A stretch of DNA of 64,000 nucleotides from Paenibacillus xylanilyticus (lineage in GTDB: Bacteria; Bacillota; Bacilli; Paenibacillales; Paenibacillaceae). The DNA is taken from assembly GCF_013359935.1 (NCBI RefSeq), contig NZ_JABMCB010000197.1, positions 169,123 to 233,122 on the forward strand, written 5' to 3'. Under the pieces are notes generated by a model that did not search any database, was not told the DNA's origin, and was given only the letters and a program-made list of their open reading frames with translations. Below are positions 55,043-64,000 of the stretch, one piece after another. How positions within the stretch are numbered: position 1 is the stretch's first letter; every line of letters starts with the position of its first letter. The translations under genes and the position numbers were made by a program.

Positions 55043-55085
55043 AAGCTAATTACCTAATATGTATAGATGTATAGGCAGTTAGCTT
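55043..55085 (-). terminator. Terminator of the HSDR_N-like gene
   Basis: AAGCTAA / TTAGCTT outer stem with inner CCTA/TAGG pairs; on the minus strand a T-rich stretch follows. Confidence 0.7.
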
Positions 55086-55153
55086 CTTTAGTTGTCTTTA
55101 TATGAAGAAAATATATTTCATATTGAGCTTAATATCGTTACTTCAAGTGAAGT

Positions 55154-56677
55154 TTATAGGGTTATAGACTCCGAATTAAACTGCCAATCAGGGGGAGGAG
55201 ATATTGGATTAGGAATTTTAATCATTGAATTATCTCGTGATAATCTTGAAAACTCTAATACTTCAGAAGAAATTCCTTCTGTAGTTTCAATTAAATTAAG
55301 ATTTGAATTTAAGATGTCCCATGTCCCCATTATAAGCATATCGATTCCCTTTCCATAAGACTCAAAGAATAGTAAATCTTGATCACCATCAGGATAATTT
55401 TTTAAAGGTAGCTGATCTATTATTCCCTCAAAGTACTGAAGTGACCAGATTCCATTCCAGATAGTTTGGGTATCGTTACGTGAAAAAAGTCTCCACAAAT
55501 TTTCACAACTCCTATTTACTAATGAGAGCATTTTTTTAGCAACAGTTGGTTCCTTAGTTAACTGATCTTCAATTGATAAAGATAATTTCTCGTTAGCAAC
55601 TATTTCAGTAAGATACTCCATTCCTAGTTTATGAGCTATTTTGTACCCAAGCCGAGTACTTATATTGTCTAAGTGACATAGAGCATTCCTTCGAGGATCG
55701 GGAAGACCGTAATTTATATTTAGTAGAGCAAGCTCATTTATAGATTCGATGATTCCATGTTGGTAGGAGGAAGGTTTAATGTCAATTCCTTCACTTAATA
55801 ATCTAATCAAAACATCTAAAGAATGTACTTTAAAAATCGCATGCTTTCCACTCCTCCAATTCATCGCTAGTTTATCTATGAGGTTTATTCTCTCATTATT
55901 ATCTGATTCTATTATTCGTCTGGCGTATTCTATAGAGGTTTCAAAAGATCTATCCACTGGTATATCCATTCTAACTAACAAGAGATCTAATGGTAATTTT
56001 TGAAGCTCCTGTTGGTATTTTTCAGTTCTTCTCTTCCAGGCTGCATTTCTGTACTCTTTGGCATTATTTTGGATTTGTTTTTGTAAATCATATTCTTTAC
56101 GTTGAAGAGAGGAGTAAAATAATTGAAGTTCAGCTTTATCAAGTTCAACCTCAAAACTATTTTCAATTTGTTGCATAATTTGTTGTCTTAAAAAACGTAA
56201 CATATCTTTACTATTTAAAATCTCTACAAACTTCATAAAATCATCAAATGAACTTTGTTGACTGCAGGAAATTATGTAATCATCCCAATTAGAAACTTTA
56301 AATGAATCAAAAATTCTAATTTCCCATCCATTTATTAGAACAATAAATCTAGCTTGTATTTCAGGATGTATTGCATAAAGGTGTGCTTGAAGTAAATCAC
56401 CCATATCCATTTCTTTTTTATTACCAGGTTTAGCTTCAATAATCCAGAAGCTTTTTAATCGAATTGTTGGGATGTAGTCAATTTGAACTCGTTTACGACC
56501 TACTCTATGGTAAGGAGAGTTTAACTTAAGGCTTTTTTCTCTAATAATGTTATTAATAGTTCCTGACCCATAACCTAAAATTTTCAGTAATGGTGCAATA
56601 AATTCTTCTCTTATATCTGATTCATTCCAAGTAGAGAACTCAATAGTTTTCCAGTAATCAAAAAAAAGTTTATACAA
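55154..56677 (-). CDS. HSDR_N-type PD-(D/E)XK nuclease-like protein
   Basis: 507 residues from TTG 56677 (GGGAG 11 nt upstream). The N-terminal 120 residues resemble the nuclease domain of type I restriction R subunits: SDIREEFIAPLLKILGY, then RVQIDYIPTIRL and FWIIEAKPG (Asp and ExK). Unlike HsdR there is no helicase; the remainder is helical, with a coiled segment at about 185-225 (YDLQKQIQNNAKEYRNAAWK) and no recognised domain. No HsdM or HsdS is nearby. It may be a defence or stress nuclease. AT-rich, single gene in the island. Confidence 0.72.
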   Translation of the reverse strand: MYKLFFDYWKTIEFSTWNESDIREEFIAPLLKILGYGSGTINNIIREKSLKLNSPYHRVGRKRVQIDYIPTIRLKSFWIIEAKPGNKKEMDMGDLLQAHLYAIHPEIQARFIVLINGWEIRIFDSFKVSNWDDYIISCSQQSSFDDFMKFVEILNSKDMLRFLRQQIMQQIENSFEVELDKAELQLFYSSLQRKEYDLQKQIQNNAKEYRNAAWKRRTEKYQQELQKLPLDLLLVRMDIPVDRSFETSIEYARRIIESDNNERINLIDKLAMNWRSGKHAIFKVHSLDVLIRLLSEGIDIKPSSYQHGIIESINELALLNINYGLPDPRRNALCHLDNISTRLGYKIAHKLGMEYLTEIVANEKLSLSIEDQLTKEPTVAKKMLSLVNRSCENLWRLFSRNDTQTIWNGIWSLQYFEGIIDQLPLKNYPDGDQDLLFFESYGKGIDMLIMGTWDILNSNLNLIETTEGISSEVLEFSRLSRDNSMIKIPNPISPPPDWQFNSESITL

Positions 56678-57131
56678 ATTAAATCAACTCCCTTTTATAC
56701 ATCTAGTACTTAATTATGGAGGGCACTATAAAATAAACTCATGTTGGAATGCTAAAAATTGTGTAGGAATGTTCACACAGAAAAATTTCTTCAGAAGAAT
56801 AAGTGTATCTATTTTGATTTTATCGTTGCGCTTCCTAAGAAGTGGAAAAAGATCATGATAATAAAAAGTTATACAACATCTAAATTTCATTATAAGGAGT
56901 ACTCGGGTATTGTACTCTGAGATAGTTGGAATGTAAAATACCAGTTTTCCTATCTAAAGAAGAGTCTAGTTCAATAAATTATAGGTATTGCAATGACATG
57001 CAACAAATAACTTGCTTAAAATAAAGAGACTTAACGCATTTTCCATATGCATGGCGACACAAATATGGGAACTTCAATGAGTCATTTTTGCAAGAAATAG
57101 AAAAAAAACAAAAGTTTTTTTTCATTAGATT
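56678..57131. other. Intergenic in the AT-rich island, nothing recognised
   Basis: Only AT-rich sequence with short poly-A and poly-T tracts at 57100-57122 that may terminate the gene at 57132. Confidence 0.4.
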
Positions 57132-58421
57132 TCAAGTAACCATCAGATTAAAATATTGATTAAAACGTTTCTGTCTTATAAATGCTAAAGTTTCTTCTTC
57201 CATTAATGCTTTTACATCCCAACCCTGAAAAACACAATTATCCATTAAACAAACAAATTTAATATATGAGGGTGAAAAACCTTTATATATACCGTTAAAT
57301 CCTAGTTGATTAAAAAAATCCACCCCTAATTCTTTAAAATATAGAAATAGTTTTGATTGAATATCATCTACTTGGAGATTTATATTTTGCATTTCTAATA
57401 TTATCTCACTTTTCAAAAAGTTTTTTGAAGGAAGATTATTTATTTGAAGAATTGTGTCTATATCAATAATTTCTTTATTTAAAAATTCTCTTATATTAAA
57501 GTCTTCATCTTCTACGATGTTTTCTAACAAAGCCATGAATACAATTGGTGGTTGCATATCAGTTGATTCTTTTAAAAATTTATTTACTAATCCTCTAAAT
57601 ATGGTACCTTTAGTCTTTTTCAGGGTATTATAATATTTAAAAGGTAAATTAAGACTGATATCTGAAAGTAACTTACTTAATTTAAATGCATCAAAAATAG
57701 ATCCTAAGTTAGCAAAAGATGAAGTAAAATGCGCTGCAGTTGAATATATAAATAGCTCTGGATCATAAAAGTACTTTTTATATGCATTTTCAATTCGAGC
57801 AGCTTCTATTAACCGTTGATCATCATCTTCAATGGACATTAGTGCAATATATTGATAGTCAAGTTCGGCATAAATTGCATTAGTTTCCCATAATGATTCC
57901 ATTGTAAAGGGAACCTTAGCATAAGGTATATTTGAAGATTTAAAAGTAACAGTTAGAATAGGCTTGATTGTTTCTTCACCGCGAATGTTGAAAACTTTAT
58001 CTCCACTAAAATTAAATGCCCAATCCTTTATATTAATATTATTACTTTTTAGTTTGTTAAAAACTTTAGAATGCTGTTGCTGCTTCCATTCGCAAAATAA
58101 TTCCAGAAATGCAAATATATTGTCTGTAGTAGGCCTTTCTCGTCCAGCATTTAACTCGGAGTTAAAATATTCAAACTCGTTTATAGCACTATAAATCTTT
58201 TCTAACATTCTTAATCCTGATAATGTAGAAATATGATCAATAAAATGACACCCTTCATGGGCAAATAACTTTAATGACTCTATAAAATCTAAACTAAAGT
58301 CCCCATTATTCACATTATCCAAAGCTAAATTTTGATGTTCTTTTATTAAATCTCTGAAGTTAATTGTTTGGCTCATTAAATAGTAACTAGCAATAGTTTC
58401 TACATTAGCAAAATTAATCAT
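57132..58421 (-). CDS. Uncharacterised HExxH (zincin-like) protein
   Basis: 429 residues from ATG 58421 (AGAGGATATT upstream). The segment LKLFAHEGCHFIDHISTL contains HExxH (His 55, Glu 56, His 59), and TMESLWETNAIYAELDYQYI about 120 residues later could supply the third, Glu, zinc ligand (175, 179 or 186). The rest is helical and rich in Asn, Ile, Phe and Lys. No signal peptide or membrane segment, so a cytoplasmic protease would be expected. I know no named family. It lies between the nuclease-like and STAND genes of the AT-rich island. Confidence 0.6.
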   Translation of the reverse strand: MINFANVETIASYYLMSQTINFRDLIKEHQNLALDNVNNGDFSLDFIESLKLFAHEGCHFIDHISTLSGLRMLEKIYSAINEFEYFNSELNAGRERPTTDNIFAFLELFCEWKQQQHSKVFNKLKSNNINIKDWAFNFSGDKVFNIRGEETIKPILTVTFKSSNIPYAKVPFTMESLWETNAIYAELDYQYIALMSIEDDDQRLIEAARIENAYKKYFYDPELFIYSTAAHFTSSFANLGSIFDAFKLSKLLSDISLNLPFKYYNTLKKTKGTIFRGLVNKFLKESTDMQPPIVFMALLENIVEDEDFNIREFLNKEIIDIDTILQINNLPSKNFLKSEIILEMQNINLQVDDIQSKLFLYFKELGVDFFNQLGFNGIYKGFSPSYIKFVCLMDNCVFQGWDVKALMEEETLAFIRQKRFNQYFNLMVT

Positions 58422-58772
58422 AATATCCTCTTTCCTACTTTTTCTATCATTTTTTAGTATTCTTCAATATGTTATTCAATCAAGCTACTTTCATCTTTCA
58501 AGTTGCTTATAAAATAAGATGATTTATCAATCAGTGGATTGTGAAAGACCAAATCCCCTTAATTCCTCAGTAAAAATACAAAGGGATTAGACTTTTATCA
58601 TTCAAGATCACTAGTGTTGTAAAAACATTTTCTTGACATTTTCCTCCTGGTAATCAATTAATAAAAAGTTTTACATTCCTATTTTCGTAATTATGGGATT
58701 GGTTGGGTTTATGGCCTTCATTGAAGATAGGACTGAATTAATTATTATTTGCTATCGCACTTCGTTTACTTA

Positions 58773-58824
58773 CCGAACAAAAAAAGTGATGACGGGTAAA
58801 ACGATTCATTACTTTTTTATTCGG
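58773..58824. terminator. Long hairpin upstream of the first flanking repeat
   Basis: CCGAA plus AAAAAAGTGATGA pairs with TCATTACTTTTTT plus TTCGG; terminator-like in both directions. No gene ends directly here. Confidence 0.6.
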
Positions 58825-58932
58825 TTCATTTTAAAATATCCTTTCATCAACCTAATACCTTACCTATAATAACATTTGATTTTTGTCATCCCTATTTTTA
58901 ATCACATGTATAGTTGCCCAGTTAATCGTTTT

Positions 58933-59058
58933 ATTCAGTAAGATAACACCTGCTAAAAACAGCCCCCAAACCCGTATTCTACCGTTGGGTGAATGAATAA
59001 AGTCATGCTACAAAACAGTCGTCCCCCCCCATTTTGGCCCAGCTTTCGATATCAAGAC
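58933..59058. repeat. Degenerate repeat, left flank of the STAND gene
   Basis: Roughly 70 percent identical by eye to 63861-63989, in the same orientation. Each copy holds two direct subunits 55-56 nt apart, centred on CTGCTAAAAA and ATGCTACAAAA. A C8 run lies at 59023-59030. Both copies follow a hairpin. Other parts of 58422-59438 hold no gene. Confidence 0.65.
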
Positions 59059-59097
59059 AAGATTAATAATTAACAAGAGTCATGATAGAGCAACAAA

Positions 59098-59130
59098 GGA
59101 AGGGATGGATCAGGTTCATCCATCCCTTCC
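59098..59130 (-). terminator. Hairpin downstream of the STAND gene
   Basis: GGAAGGGATGGAT / ATCCATCCCTTCC, 13 perfect pairs, with TTTGTT on the minus strand; 310 nt beyond the STAND stop codon. Confidence 0.55.
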
Positions 59131-59438
59131 TCCATTTCATCACGTCTTTATTAGATTATTAACATGAGTTTAATTGGAATATCAGGAGTTTATTAGTTAG
59201 CTACAATATCCTTAACCCAATATCGCCACACTCTCCACGTATGACGAGTAGACAGTGATAACATATAGCTTTATGAAACTTGTCATTCCAGATCAGGAAG
59301 TATTCGCTTAATAAATTTGTACCACATGCATTTAGAGAAATATATCATCTACACAACATAGGTTACATCATAAAATAATTAGTTTATATTCAGACATTCG
59401 CTACTGGGTGGGAAATAGGGTTCTAACAGCCGTTGCAC

Positions 59439-62400
59439 TCAATCGTCTAGAAACTCCCTCTTCTTCTCCTGCTCTATTTTATTAAGCAAATATTTTATAA
59501 ATCCTTCAATCCCATGTTTATGTTCAAGTAAGTCAACAGAATTCAGTAGTCCTAATACCGATTCAAGATAAGCAATTCTTTGTTGTAGAAGAGGGACCTC
59601 ACTTCCCGACCAACTTTGTGTACTCTCCTCAAGTGATAGTTTTCTAAAATGACTATGCTCTTTATTATAAAATAAAAATTCTTGAAGCAGCGACAATCTT
59701 CTGCTAGCAGAGAAGTGTGAAGCTACATGAAAAACCATTCGCATTATTTCAATGTTGGAATTAAATTTCTGTATCATCTTCCTCAAAAAACAATCTTGCC
59801 TTTCTATAACCAGGACGTTTTCCTTTCTGTTACGTAAGAAAATAGAATCTAATAGAGGTTCTCTATATGAGTATCTCGTTTTTTCATGTTCAAATATAGA
59901 GAGCACTACTTCTTCCATTATTTCATCACATTCTTCATGCAACCAAACACAAGAATAATCATTCTGATCATGATAACGGTTATGCTGCAACGCCTCGTAC
60001 CTTTTTACCAATTCAAGTATAAATTTAGAGTCCATTTTAAGGATTTTACTCAGATTTGAACCATCGTAATCAAAATGATGATGACTATTTTCAAGTGTAG
60101 AGAAATAAGCCTGTTTCAATAAGTGAACTTCATCCTTGAATAGGACATCTAAATTCTTACTGATGTCCGTATGAGGATTAAACATCATCTCTAATGCCCC
60201 TGCAAATTGTTTGTTAACCTTAGTTCGTTCTAATAGTATTGCCGTAACTGTAGTTATCAGTTTCTTATTAATAGCTGTAAACTTTAGTAGATAGTCGGTT
60301 TGATATGGCATGTGCTCAAGACTAGCTTCTTTGTAAAGAATAAGCAATAAATCAACAATTTCTTCTTTAATAAAATCATCCGGCAAATGGAATAAGTACC
60401 CAAATAACCACTTGTTTTTCGATTCAAGCTGCGAATTCTGAATAATACTTAACAGTGACGTGTAATCTCCAACTTTTGAATTGAATATCACCATAAAAGT
60501 TATTGGATTTATGGACAATGGATCTTTTAGATTTAAATATTCATTAAAGACTTTTAAGCCTAATTCAGAATCCCTATCCATTAGTGCCCTAAAAACCTCA
60601 AATAAGCCTTCGTAAAATCTATACTCCTCTCTATTTTTGAAAAAGCCACTCGTTATAATCTCAGTACAGTGACTGATGAAGTTTAAATAGTCAACTGGTG
60701 CATACTCTCTAAAATGCTCTCTAATTCGTTTGTTTCTCATCTCAGTAATTTTACTGTAGTCAAACTCCTCCCCATCTAACTCTTCTGGTTCCCCAAATAA
60801 CAGCTCGGATAGAGTATACGTTTCATTTTTAAATTTCTCCTGCATTTTTATATCGAACTCAATTTTATGATCCTTTAACAAATCCAAATATTCTTGTAAA
60901 ATGCTGCATTCTAAATAGCTATCTTTATCGAAAGAATTCACGACAAATGGAAAGAGAACGATGTAATCATTTTGTATTATTTCTGTAGTGCAAACGTCTA
61001 AACGGGACGAACTATAGCTATATATCATTTCAAGTACTTCGCTGCGTAGTTCCTTATTTTTGTACAACTCAAATATATAATTCCATATTTTTGTTCTTAA
61101 TTGATTTAGAGCGTCTGAATTGTATAACTCAAAATTTCTAAATCGTACTGATTTCCCATGATAATCCGTACTTTCGAATTTTGTTTTGAGGTAGTTATCT
61201 GCAATTTTAACAAATAATTTTATCAAAGCATCATTTTTATTTGTTTGAATTTTATTCCACAAGACATCTATTACAATGTGTTGGTGTTCATATTCGAACA
61301 AATGGGAATCTAAATCAAAACCGAATGTCTCCGTTAATATCGTATACACATATGAGGCTAGACTTGAGCGTTTATCGAACAATGATAAAAGAAGTTCATT
61401 TGCCATTTTGAACATCTCTTTTTCCGACGAAATAAAAGCACTCAATATACTAAGAAGAGATGGTTTAGGTATGTTATTGTCCTTTTTTATATGGAAGTCC
61501 TTATAATCGAATCCCTCCGGCTCTAGCCCATTCACACTGTCTCTTACAAATAAAAGTGTTGATGTTCGATCTATAAACCAAAACACACTATAGAGTTCAA
61601 TAGTTGTTTCCCCATCACCTTTTTCTTTTGCAATAGCTAATGCATTCTTAACGTGAGAACTCATTTTCTCCATAATATCTTTGCTATTTAAGGAATTTAA
61701 CACTGGGTTAATAGCATCAATTATTAACTGTTTTCTTTTCGGAAAGAAGTTGTTTAGTAAGACTGAAAAATCGATTATGCTCTCCTTAAAAAACGTCAAA
61801 TAGAATAGATATGTAGCCAAAACCTGATCCGAAACTCTTACTGCTTCGTTTTCGTACATATCAAACACTTCAATATCATGTAATTTTTTTACTGCTTCCC
61901 AAAATTCGTACTTAGGAATTGAAAATGCTTCCTCGATAGAAGTCATTTGATCGTTATTTGAGAAATCTATAGTACGAAAAAAAGAAACTATTCCAGCGGC
62001 TTTCTTTATGTTTACATCATCTAACGCATCAATATCCCTTTTTATTGACTCATAATATTCTTCATAAATCATAGTTACATCTCTAATACTCTGAAGGTTA
62101 TTTTCCCTTTTTGCTACTTTCGCAGCCATAATAGCAAGCCGTGGATTTCCCTTTGCTATTTCAGATATTCTTTCTAAGTAATGACCGTTTTTTATCTCGA
62201 ACTCTTCTTCGATTAAATTACTAATCTGCTCATCATTCAACGGATTAATTTCTAACTCATAACCTCCACCGTACTGGCGGGCAATATTTTGAATCTTCTC
62301 TATTGCATAATCCCTCACTGTAGCAATGATTTTTATTTTTCGGCCGAATTCCTGCTTGTGTATCCATTGAAGTACATATTCAAGTTGGTTTAACCTATTA

Positions 62401-63197
62401 GCATCATCAACAAAGATTAAAAAGGGCTTGGAGTCAGAAAAGTGAACAGCTAAATCTTCAAAAATACTAACCCCTCTGTTAAAAATGCACCTTATTTCGT
62501 AATCTGAATGAATCTGTTTGAATTTATGACAACACTCTATGGCTATTCTTGATTTCCCTACACCTGATCGTCCAGAGATCACTACTAAATCTGTAGTTTC
62601 CAGTGCAGTCACAATAGTATTTACTTCTTCTTCTCTAAAGTGGAATTGAGTGTCTAACGGAGTCGCCACTGCATTTTTATTATAGGTTGAAACAAAATCT
62701 TCTATTGTAATGACTTGACCAGTGTCAACTTCAATGCCTAATAGATCCCTTGCAATACCAGGATACTTTTGATACAAATCGAAAGAAAGGGGGCCTATTC
62801 CAAAAATATTGATATTAACACCTTTGTCTTGGCATAGCTTTCTTATACCTTTCTCTTCATCTGCCGAAAGTGAAGACGTATGACAGTAAACAACCTCATC
62901 GATTAGATCGACAGCTATACCTGTTTTCCCTTCATCAAAACACTTCTCTAAATCTTCAATAATTTTTTTGTATAGATTAGATTGCTGTGTTGTGTACTCA
63001 AAGAAAGCATATTTCCCATTAGGAAGTGTACATAATGAGTCAGGTGTACCTTTTCTAACTTTATCAGCACCAATGACTGATCCTAACGGATTAATATTGC
63101 TATAACCCTTCACATGTAGATAAGTGTCAGCAACCTTCTGAAACACATCTCCACTCAATTCACGAATTTTATTTTGAATTTGATTTATTTTAGACAT
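59439..63197 (-). CDS. STAND NTPase with N-terminal nuclease-like domain
   Basis: 1252 residues from ATG 63197 (GGAGG 6 nt upstream). Residues 1-155 look like a divergent PD-(D/E)XK domain (KGTPDSLCTL, then KYAFFEYTTQ; Asp 53, Glu 67, with Thr in place of the usual Lys). The NTPase: ISGRSGVGKSRIA (Walker A, 209-216), FLIFVDDANRL (Walker B), IATVRD (sensor Arg), and AKGNPRLAIMAAKVA (GNP motif of STAND proteins). From 370 to the end there is a long helical region that could sense a ligand. This matches the design of Avs-type antiphage STAND proteins, which bind a phage protein and activate an effector; the role here is inferred. Confidence 0.78.
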   Translation of the reverse strand: MSKINQIQNKIRELSGDVFQKVADTYLHVKGYSNINPLGSVIGADKVRKGTPDSLCTLPNGKYAFFEYTTQQSNLYKKIIEDLEKCFDEGKTGIAVDLIDEVVYCHTSSLSADEEKGIRKLCQDKGVNINIFGIGPLSFDLYQKYPGIARDLLGIEVDTGQVITIEDFVSTYNKNAVATPLDTQFHFREEEVNTIVTALETTDLVVISGRSGVGKSRIAIECCHKFKQIHSDYEIRCIFNRGVSIFEDLAVHFSDSKPFLIFVDDANRLNQLEYVLQWIHKQEFGRKIKIIATVRDYAIEKIQNIARQYGGGYELEINPLNDEQISNLIEEEFEIKNGHYLERISEIAKGNPRLAIMAAKVAKRENNLQSIRDVTMIYEEYYESIKRDIDALDDVNIKKAAGIVSFFRTIDFSNNDQMTSIEEAFSIPKYEFWEAVKKLHDIEVFDMYENEAVRVSDQVLATYLFYLTFFKESIIDFSVLLNNFFPKRKQLIIDAINPVLNSLNSKDIMEKMSSHVKNALAIAKEKGDGETTIELYSVFWFIDRTSTLLFVRDSVNGLEPEGFDYKDFHIKKDNNIPKPSLLSILSAFISSEKEMFKMANELLLSLFDKRSSLASYVYTILTETFGFDLDSHLFEYEHQHIVIDVLWNKIQTNKNDALIKLFVKIADNYLKTKFESTDYHGKSVRFRNFELYNSDALNQLRTKIWNYIFELYKNKELRSEVLEMIYSYSSSRLDVCTTEIIQNDYIVLFPFVVNSFDKDSYLECSILQEYLDLLKDHKIEFDIKMQEKFKNETYTLSELLFGEPEELDGEEFDYSKITEMRNKRIREHFREYAPVDYLNFISHCTEIITSGFFKNREEYRFYEGLFEVFRALMDRDSELGLKVFNEYLNLKDPLSINPITFMVIFNSKVGDYTSLLSIIQNSQLESKNKWLFGYLFHLPDDFIKEEIVDLLLILYKEASLEHMPYQTDYLLKFTAINKKLITTVTAILLERTKVNKQFAGALEMMFNPHTDISKNLDVLFKDEVHLLKQAYFSTLENSHHHFDYDGSNLSKILKMDSKFILELVKRYEALQHNRYHDQNDYSCVWLHEECDEIMEEVVLSIFEHEKTRYSYREPLLDSIFLRNRKENVLVIERQDCFLRKMIQKFNSNIEIMRMVFHVASHFSASRRLSLLQEFLFYNKEHSHFRKLSLEESTQSWSGSEVPLLQQRIAYLESVLGLLNSVDLLEHKHGIEGFIKYLLNKIEQEKKREFLDD

Positions 63198-63369
63198 TGT
63201 ATACCTCCAAGCGTTTAGATTGAACAATATACTGATTTCTACAGATTCTGGGAGGCATCCTCTATTTTTTTATTTCGCAACTCTTTTATACTAATTTTGA
63301 TAGAGAGGGGTGAGACGTGAGATGTAAGAATCTCATTGTAACGTTAAATATTTTCTAGGAGGAAAACAC

Positions 63370-63759
63370 TTGAGCACACTCTCTGAACTTTTGACTATTC
63401 ATGAAACAGCAGAGAAATTGGAAGTAAGCATTTCAGCTGTTAAAAGTTTCATTGAAGGGGTTATCTACCGGCAAAAGATACGCAATTAGGTCGATAATTC
63501 ACATAGATGATTTACAAGAGTTCGCCACTACTTCGAACTTACACCTGATAATGCACAGACTTAACTCAGAACTAAAAAAATAACTTTTCATTTCACTCCA
63601 AATTATAAAGGTATTGATATTCAAAGCAATGTCACTAATAATGGTTTATTTGTAAGAACTAATGATGAAAACCTCTATCCTGCACACGTAAAATGCCCTA
63701 TTTCATCTATTGCTAAAATCCTGAGACGGTCAAATTTTTCATCATACCTCCCCTATTAA
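63370..63759 (+). pseudogene. Frame-disrupted excisionase-like HTH gene
   Basis: TTG 63370 follows TAGGAGGAAAACAC. The first frame gives LSELLTIHETAEKLEVSISAVKSFIE, a MerR/excisionase-type HTH, but stops at 63489. The +1 frame from 63455 continues sensibly (KGLSTGKRYAIRSI, then HIDDLQEF) to a stop at 63581. Adding one A to the A7 run at 63574-63580 returns to the first frame, which reads ITFHFTPNYKGIDIQSNV onward to a stop at 63757. Two compensating indels, both by homopolymers, therefore break a gene of about 125 codons. Genuine decay or sequencing errors are both possible. Confidence 0.65.
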
Positions 63760-63860
63760 CGATTGACACTAACCGACCTTCTAAATCAAAAGAAGAAAAG
63801 AGCGGGACGACTCCGCTCCTTTACTGAATTAGCTAATTAATCTCAACTACTTACCTTCCT

Positions 63861-63989
63861 GTTCAGTATGAATAAACTCCTGCTAAAAAACAGCCCTCAA
63901 ACCCGCATTCCACCGCTGGCCTCATAAATAAAGTCATGCTAAAAAACCGTGTTTTCCTCCACTTTTGACTCAACTTTTTGTATCACAAC
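63861..63989. repeat. Degenerate repeat, right flank of the STAND gene
   Basis: Partner of 58933-59058, with subunits at about 63871 and 63926 (TAAACTCCTGCTAAAAAA and AAAGTCATGCTAAAAAA). It is preceded by the hairpin GAGCGG / CCGCTC at 63800-63818. Confidence 0.65.
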
Positions 63990-64000
63990 TTTATTATAAT

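Noticed and set aside
1..64000. CRISPR arrays, tRNA and rRNA genes
   Set aside because: No regularly spaced repeats and no tRNA cloverleaf or rRNA segments were noticed; a dedicated scan was not possible.

Overview
The window looks like chromosomal DNA of a Paenibacillus-type Gram-positive bacterium. This is an inference from content, not a database match. The signs are: strong AGGAGG-type ribosome binding sites with ATG, GTG and TTG starts; Cys-lipobox lipoproteins; CcpA-type cre sites; a large S-layer-anchored xylanase (two N-terminal binding modules, GH10, CBM9, three SLH repeats); a DUF2536 (YrzA) gene; a DUF4003 gene; and a GH94/GH105/GH112 carbohydrate repertoire. From about 54.2 kb to the end the sequence is clearly more AT-rich and is best read as an acquired accessory segment.

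Layout. 0-5.6 kb: a GH94-like phosphorylase (cut by the window edge), a SnoaL-fold protein, a transglutaminase-like lipoprotein and a stress-type SDR dehydrogenase. 5.7-9.5 kb: a MerR regulator convergent with a membrane-anchored alpha/beta hydrolase; both are driven by promoters carrying the same MerR-type palindrome in a 19-bp spacer. Two small coiled-coil proteins follow. 9.8-15.1 kb: an amino-acid permease, a DUF4003 protein, an APH-fold kinase, an RDD membrane protein and a SUKH protein. 15.2-18.5 kb: an operon of response regulator, histidine kinase and class-C-type serine hydrolase. 18.6-23.2 kb: GH105 unsaturated rhamnogalacturonyl hydrolase plus GH112 phosphorylase, divergent from an AraC regulator, with a cre site at the promoter; together they suggest use of galactosyl-rhamnose from rhamnogalacturonan I. 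23.3-27.9 kb: an SsuBCA-type sulfonate ABC transporter with an FMN monooxygenase, preceded by a leader with a long terminator hairpin. 28-30.4 kb: an AlkD-like protein, a lipoprotein and a DUF4317 protein. 30.9-35.6 kb: a TetR / NCS1 permease / DUF917 / hydantoinase-like operon. 35.8-46.1 kb: an AAA ATPase, a giant HEAT-like protein, a MetE-C-like methyltransferase, a PD-(D/E)XK protein, a type I toxin-antitoxin locus, an SF0329-like protein, an ankyrin protein and a tRNA-dihydrouridine synthase. 46.7-54.2 kb: YrzA, CysD-CysN and the xylanase. 54.2-64 kb: an HSDR_N-like nuclease, a HExxH protein and a 1252-residue STAND NTPase with an N-terminal nuclease-like domain, followed by a frame-disrupted excisionase-like gene; a degenerate repeat lies on either side of the STAND gene.

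The most novel signals are: (1) a roughly 105-150 nt palindromic intergenic element present three times with compensatory changes in its terminal stem; (2) the AT-rich nuclease / zincin / STAND island; (3) a type I toxin-antitoxin locus too short for ordinary ORF calling; (4) a CysN whose C-terminus is a shortened APS-kinase-like domain without a P-loop; and (5) the shared MerR operator pair. No tRNA, rRNA or CRISPR array was seen. All family assignments were made by eye from sequence motifs.
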